Shown piece after piece: positions 15,491 to 18,566 of a stretch of DNA of 18,566 nucleotides. The notes under the pieces are model-generated. The model saw only the letters and a list, made by a program, of their open reading frames with translations. It was not told where the DNA came from and did no database searches. Numbering within the stretch: the first letter of the stretch is position 1; each line of letters starts with the position of its first letter. The translations under genes were made by a program, and so were the position numbers. This DNA is from RBG-16-66-20 sp049651845. Lineage in GTDB: Bacteria; Pseudomonadota; Gammaproteobacteria; Burkholderiales; SG8-39. The stretch lies in the NCBI GenBank assembly GCA_049651845.1, contig JBASCW010000039.1:1-18566 (forward strand). Reading direction: 5' to 3'.

Positions 15491-16654
15491 TCATCCAGAT
15501 TGGTGCACCATGAAACGACGCAGCCTCTCGACGCCGGCGGCGAGCCGCTCTTCGCTGGAGGCGAAACACCAGCGCACGAAGCCCTCTCCGGCCGGACCGA
15601 ACGCCGAACCGGGTGCAAGCCCGAGGCCTGCGTCGCGCACCAGCCGCTTGCAGAATTCCATGCTGTCGGCTACGCCTTCCACGCGAAAGAACGCGTACAT
15701 CGTGCCGGAGGGCGGCGCAGCCTCGATCTGCGGGATTTTTCTCAGTTCAGAAACCAAAAAGTCCCGAGCCTTCCTGAACCGCTCGCGGGTGCGCGCAACT
15801 GTTGGCTCGCCCTCTTTCAGTGCAGCCACGCCCGCGCGCTGCACGAATACGGGCGCACAGGAGGTGTTGTACTCGATGAGCTTGCCCAGATCGGCGGTGA
15901 GCCCGGGCGGCACCACCAGCCAGCCCAGGCGCCAGCCCGGCATGAGCCAGGTCTTGGAAAAGGTGTTGGCGCTGATGACCATGTCGTTTTCATCAGAAAT
16001 ATCCAAGAACGACGGCGCGACACCAGCGTCACCGAAGTAGAGGCGCTCGTACGCGTCGTCGGCGAAGATCCAGATGCCGTGCCTGCGGCAATGCTCGAGG
16101 ATCGCCTGCTGCTCCTCGCGCGTTACCGTCCAGCCGGTGGGATTGTTCGGAGAGTTGAGATAGAGGGCTTTTGTCTTCGAGGTAAGTCTTTTCAAAAGAA
16201 GTTCAAGGTCGAGCTGCCAACCCGAAGGCGAGAATTCCAGCGCCACCGTATCCACATGGGCGCCGAGGATCCGGGGAATCTCCTGCAGGTTGGGCCACAG
16301 CGGCACCACCTCGACCACGCGCTCGCCCGGCTCGACCAGCAGCTGCGTGGCGAGCATCAACGCGTTCACGCCGGCGCTGGTCGCCACCGCTTCGCGCGAC
16401 CGCAGTCCCGGGTGCAGATTCTTCAGGTAGTCGGTGAGCGCCTCGCGCAGCTCGGGGATGCCGAGGTTGTGCGTGTAGAAGGTCTCGCCGGCGGCGATCG
16501 AGTCCATGCCGGCCTTGCGGATGAACTCGGGCGTCGGCTCGTCGGGCTCGCCCACCCAGAACGGCAGGATGTCGGCGCGCCCGAAGCCGGCGTTGAACAG
16601 CTCGCGGATCTTCGAGGCGGACAGCGATTGGACGGCGGGGCGTGCGGCGATCAC
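15491..16654 (-). CDS. Class I/II PLP-dependent aminotransferase
   Basis: This is a fold-type I aminotransferase of 387 residues from the chosen GTG at 16654. Seen motifs are LPFWVGEPDEPTPEFI near the start; ETFYTHNLGIPELREALTDYL, which binds the substrate side; ATSAGVNALMLATQ; the NSPNNPTG cofactor motif; FADDAYERLYF with the PLP-ring Asp and Tyr; SANTFSKTWLMPGWRLGW with the Schiff-base Lys and phosphate-binding Arg; and FVRWCFA with the carboxylate-binding Arg. Substrate cannot be set from sequence. The GTG is preferred because IAARPAVQSL is the usual family start; a weak upstream site means it is not certain. It ends three bases from the NtrC palindrome, on the same strand as urtA, and is divergent from the DUF4337-like gene. 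Confidence 0.9.
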   Translation of the reverse strand: MIAARPAVQSLSASKIRELFNAGFGRADILPFWVGEPDEPTPEFIRKAGMDSIAAGETFYTHNLGIPELREALTDYLKNLHPGLRSREAVATSAGVNALMLATQLLVEPGERVVEVVPLWPNLQEIPRILGAHVDTVALEFSPSGWQLDLELLLKRLTSKTKALYLNSPNNPTGWTVTREEQQAILEHCRRHGIWIFADDAYERLYFGDAGVAPSFLDISDENDMVISANTFSKTWLMPGWRLGWLVVPPGLTADLGKLIEYNTSCAPVFVQRAGVAALKEGEPTVARTRERFRKARDFLVSELRKIPQIEAAPPSGTMYAFFRVEGVADSMEFCKRLVRDAGLGLAPGSAFGPAGEGFVRWCFASSEERLAAGVERLRRFMVHQSG

Positions 16655-16701
16655 GGCAGCGTTTCGTTGTTGCTCTAGAATGGAATGATAGGGGGAAAAC
16701 C

Positions 16702-17250
16702 ATGTCGGGCGGCCACGGCGGACACGTAGATCCGCACAACAAGGAGATCGCACTGCTGATCTCCATCCTCGCGCTGGTGCTGGCGGTGTCGGAAACGCTC
16801 GGCAAGTCGGCGCAGACCAGCGCGCTCAGCTACAACATCGAGGCCTCCAACCTCTGGGCGTTCTACCAGTCGAAGACCATCCGGCGCACGGTCCTGCGCA
16901 CCGCCGCGCAGGAGATGGCGGTGCACGCCGACAGCCCGAAGGCGAAGGAGCAGATCGCCGATTGGAAAAAGACCGCGGAGCGCTACCAGAACGAGCCCGA
17001 CACCGGCGAAGGCCGCGACCAGCTCGAGGCGCGCGCCAAGGCCGCCGAGAAGAAGCGCGACCTCGCGCGCCAGGCCTACCATCACTTCGAGGTGTCCTCG
17101 GCCGCGGTGCAGATCGCGATCGTGCTCGCCTCGGCCTCGATCATCACCAGCATCCCGGCGCTTGCCTGGACCGCCGTCGCGCTCGGCGCGGCCAGCGTGT
17201 TCTTCTGCGTGATCGGGGTTTGGTTCCCGACCGCGATCCACCTCTTCTAG
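16702..17250 (+). CDS. DUF4337-like membrane protein
   Basis: This 182-residue protein has the DUF4337 layout: a short His/Gly N terminus (MSGGHGGHVDPHNKE), a first membrane helix (ALLISILALVLAVSETL), then SYNIEASNLWAFYQSKTIRRT, which is the family's most recognisable part. A charged, probably coiled-coil middle follows (about residues 60-130), then two closing helices (VQIAIVLASASIITSIPALA and WTAVALGAASVFFCVIGVWF). The function of the family is unknown. An excellent GGGGGA ribosome binding site precedes the ATG at 16702. It diverges from the aminotransferase with 47 bases between the starts, and it converges on the threonine aldolase with a single base between stops. Confidence 0.88.
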   Translation: MSGGHGGHVDPHNKEIALLISILALVLAVSETLGKSAQTSALSYNIEASNLWAFYQSKTIRRTVLRTAAQEMAVHADSPKAKEQIADWKKTAERYQNEPDTGEGRDQLEARAKAAEKKRDLARQAYHHFEVSSAAVQIAIVLASASIITSIPALAWTAVALGAASVFFCVIGVWFPTAIHLF

Positions 17251-17251
17251 G

Positions 17252-18271
17252 CTAGGCAGCGCGGCGGGAGAAGGTCTGCGCCGCGCGCAGCGCGCGCTCG
17301 ATGCCGGCGGCATCCACGTCCAGGTGCGTGACCAGGCGAATGCGCGCCCCGGCCAGCACCAGGATCTCGTTGTTGACCAGGTGGTCGGCGAAGCCGGGCG
17401 GCGCCTTGACGAACACCATGTTGGTCTGCGGCGGCTCGACGTCGTAGCCGGCCTCGCGCAGGCCGCGCGCCAGGCGCTCGGCGTTGGCATGGTCCTCGGC
17501 GAGCCGCGCCACGTTGTGCTCGAGCGCGTACAGGCCCGCCGCGGCGATGACGCCCGCCTGGCGCATCGCGCCGCCCAGAATTTTTCTGTGGCGATGCGCC
17601 CTTTTTATGAACTTGGCATTGCCCAGCAGCAGCGTGCCCGCCGGCGCGCCCAGCCCCTTGGACAGGCACACCGACACCGAGTCGAAGCCCGCGCAGAGCG
17701 CCTTCGCGCTCACGCCGAGCTTCACCGCCGCGTTGAAGATGCGCGCGCCGTCCAGGTGGGTTGAGAGATTTTTCCTTTTCGCCAGGATCAAAGCTTGTTC
17801 CAGGTAGGAGCGCGAAATCACTCTCCCGCCAATGGTGTTCTCCAGCGCAAGCAGGCGCGTGCGCGCGAAATGCGGGTCGTCGGGCTTGATCGCAGCCTCG
17901 ACCTCGGCCAGGTCGAGCGTGCCGTCGGGCCGGTTGGCGAGCGGCTGCGGCTGGATCGAGCCGAGCACCGCGCCGCCGCCCGCCTCGTAGCGGTAGGTGT
18001 GCGCCTCCTGGCCGACCAGGACCTCGTCGCCGCGGCCGCAGTGGCTCATCAGCGCCGCAAGGTTCGATTGAGTGCCCGAGGGGAACAGCAGCGCGTGCTC
18101 GAAGCCGAGCAGCTCGGCGGCGCGCGCCTGCAGGCGGTTCACCGTAGGATCGTCGCCGAACACGTCGTCGCCGACCTGCGCCTCGGCCATCGCGCGGCGC
18201 ATGCCCGCGCCCGGGCGCGTCACGGTATCGGAGCGCAGGTCCACCAGCGTTCCGGCCGAGTCGCCGATCAC
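17252..18271 (-). CDS. ltaE: Low-specificity L-threonine aldolase
   Basis: This PLP enzyme cleaves L-threonine or allo-threonine to glycine and acetaldehyde. The 339-residue product has the family opening VDLRSDTVTRPGAGMRRAMAEAQVGDDVFGDDPTVNRL, then FPSGTQSNLAAL, HTYRYEAGG, ALENTIGGRV, THLDGARIFNAAV with the PLP-ring Asp, and the Schiff-base Lys in SVCLSKGLGAPAGTLL. The conserved KILGGAMRQAGVIAAAGLYAL follows. The start is GTG at 18271, overlapping the upstream TGA as GTGA, so it is coupled to the Pro-rich gene. Two stretches (about 17575-17610 and 17765-17825) use AGG, AGA, AAA, ATT and TCT codons unlike the rest. Confidence 0.94.
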   Translation of the reverse strand: MIGDSAGTLVDLRSDTVTRPGAGMRRAMAEAQVGDDVFGDDPTVNRLQARAAELLGFEHALLFPSGTQSNLAALMSHCGRGDEVLVGQEAHTYRYEAGGGAVLGSIQPQPLANRPDGTLDLAEVEAAIKPDDPHFARTRLLALENTIGGRVISRSYLEQALILAKRKNLSTHLDGARIFNAAVKLGVSAKALCAGFDSVSVCLSKGLGAPAGTLLLGNAKFIKRAHRHRKILGGAMRQAGVIAAAGLYALEHNVARLAEDHANAERLARGLREAGYDVEPPQTNMVFVKAPPGFADHLVNNEILVLAGARIRLVTHLDVDAAGIERALRAAQTFSRRAA

Positions 18272-18566
18272 GGCTGGTCCTTCACGCGGGAGGCGAACGC
18301 ATCCAGGTCGCGATCCAGCCTGAACAGTTCGGGCGCCGGCGCCTTGGCGGCCGGCGCCGGCGCAACCGTCACGGGCGAAACCGGCGCAGGGATCTGCGCG
18401 ACGGGCGTCGGTTTGCTCGGCACCAGTGTGCCGACCCAGAACACCACCGCCATCGCCGCGCCGATCGCCACGCCCGCGGCGAGGCGCGAGCGTTGCTGCG
18501 GCGTCGGCTCCGGCACCGGCACCGGCAGCGGCAGCGGCAGCGGCACCGGCACCGGCACCGGCACCG
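18268..18566 (-). CDS. Pro-rich single-helix protein, cut by the window edge
   Basis: Only the C-terminal 99 residues or so are visible; the N terminus lies beyond the right edge. The visible part opens in a (Val/Leu)-Pro repeat coded by a hexanucleotide repeat, then EPTPQQRSR. One membrane helix follows (LAAGVAIGAAMAVVFWVGTL), then a Pro/Ala-rich linker, then LFRLDRDLDAFASRVKDQP at the end. This resembles an anchor with an extended periplasmic linker, but I do not recognise the family. Its TGA overlaps the threonine aldolase GTG. The start at 18564 that an open-frame search suggests is only a GTG inside the repeat and is unlikely to be real. Confidence 0.6.
   Translation of the reverse strand, partial: VPVPVPVPLPLPLPVPVPEPTPQQRSRLAAGVAIGAAMAVVFWVGTLVPSKPTPVAQIPAPVSPVTVAPAPAAKAPAPELFRLDRDLDAFASRVKDQP
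18511..18566. repeat. Hexanucleotide tandem repeat coding Val/Leu-Pro
   Basis: Nine six-base units run to the window edge: CGGCAC twice, CGGCAG three times, CGGCAC four times, then two more bases. On the minus strand they read as GTGCCG and CTGCCG, that is Val-Pro and Leu-Pro. The repeat is in frame with the partial gene, so gain or loss of units would lengthen or shorten the Pro-rich arm without a frameshift. It probably continues outside the window. Confidence 0.9.

Noticed and set aside
18511..18566. Possible CRISPR-like repeat at the right edge.
   Set aside because: The units are six bases with no spacers, and they read in frame as a Pro-rich protein arm.

Overview
This window is GC-rich, densely packed DNA. 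Most genes lie on the minus strand, and many junctions have a stop overlapping the next start by 1 to 4 bases (ATGA, GTGA or TGATG). The gene content suggests a betaproteobacterium of the Burkholderiales type: a urtABCDE urea importer, a ureDABCEFG urease cluster, an orphan Bug/TctC binding protein, and NtrC/sigma-54 style control. I infer the taxon from gene content and base composition; no ribosomal or other marker gene is present.

Layout, following transcription from right to left: a Pro-rich one-helix protein cut off by the right edge (18268-18566) overlaps a threonine aldolase (17252-18271). A DUF4337-like membrane protein on the plus strand (16702-17250) converges on the aldolase with one base between them, and diverges from an aminotransferase (15491-16654). 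The 133-base gap before urtA holds a near-ideal NtrC palindrome and a GG-N10-GC sigma-54 promoter. The urea ABC importer urtA-urtB-urtC-urtD-urtE follows (15357 down to 9819), with a strong UUCG-loop hairpin between urtA and urtB. Between urtE and ureD lies a non-urea block: a plus-strand Bug/TctC binding protein (8810-9775) and a divergent five-helix membrane protein with a Cys-repeat tail (7919-8749).

The urease cluster then runs ureD, an FAH-family hydratase, ureA, ureB, ureC, ureE, ureF, ureG (7875 down to 2066). It continues with no real gap into a 54-residue exported His-rich mini-protein (1914-2078), a VOC metalloenzyme (1293-1907) and a double-hotdog thioesterase (400-1296) that starts with TTG inside the VOC stop. 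Positions 1-399 hold no gene I can support.

Working model: under nitrogen limitation NtrC and sigma-54 drive urea import by UrtABCDE; UreABC hydrolyses urea; UreDEFG load nickel. UreE has 17 His in its last 41 residues. All urease and transporter genes look intact, and the UreC active-site residues are all present. The most unusual parts are the His-rich mini-protein next to ureG, three non-urease enzymes fused into the urease operon, the Cys-repeat membrane protein, and recurring short patches of AT-rich codons inside otherwise GC-rich genes.
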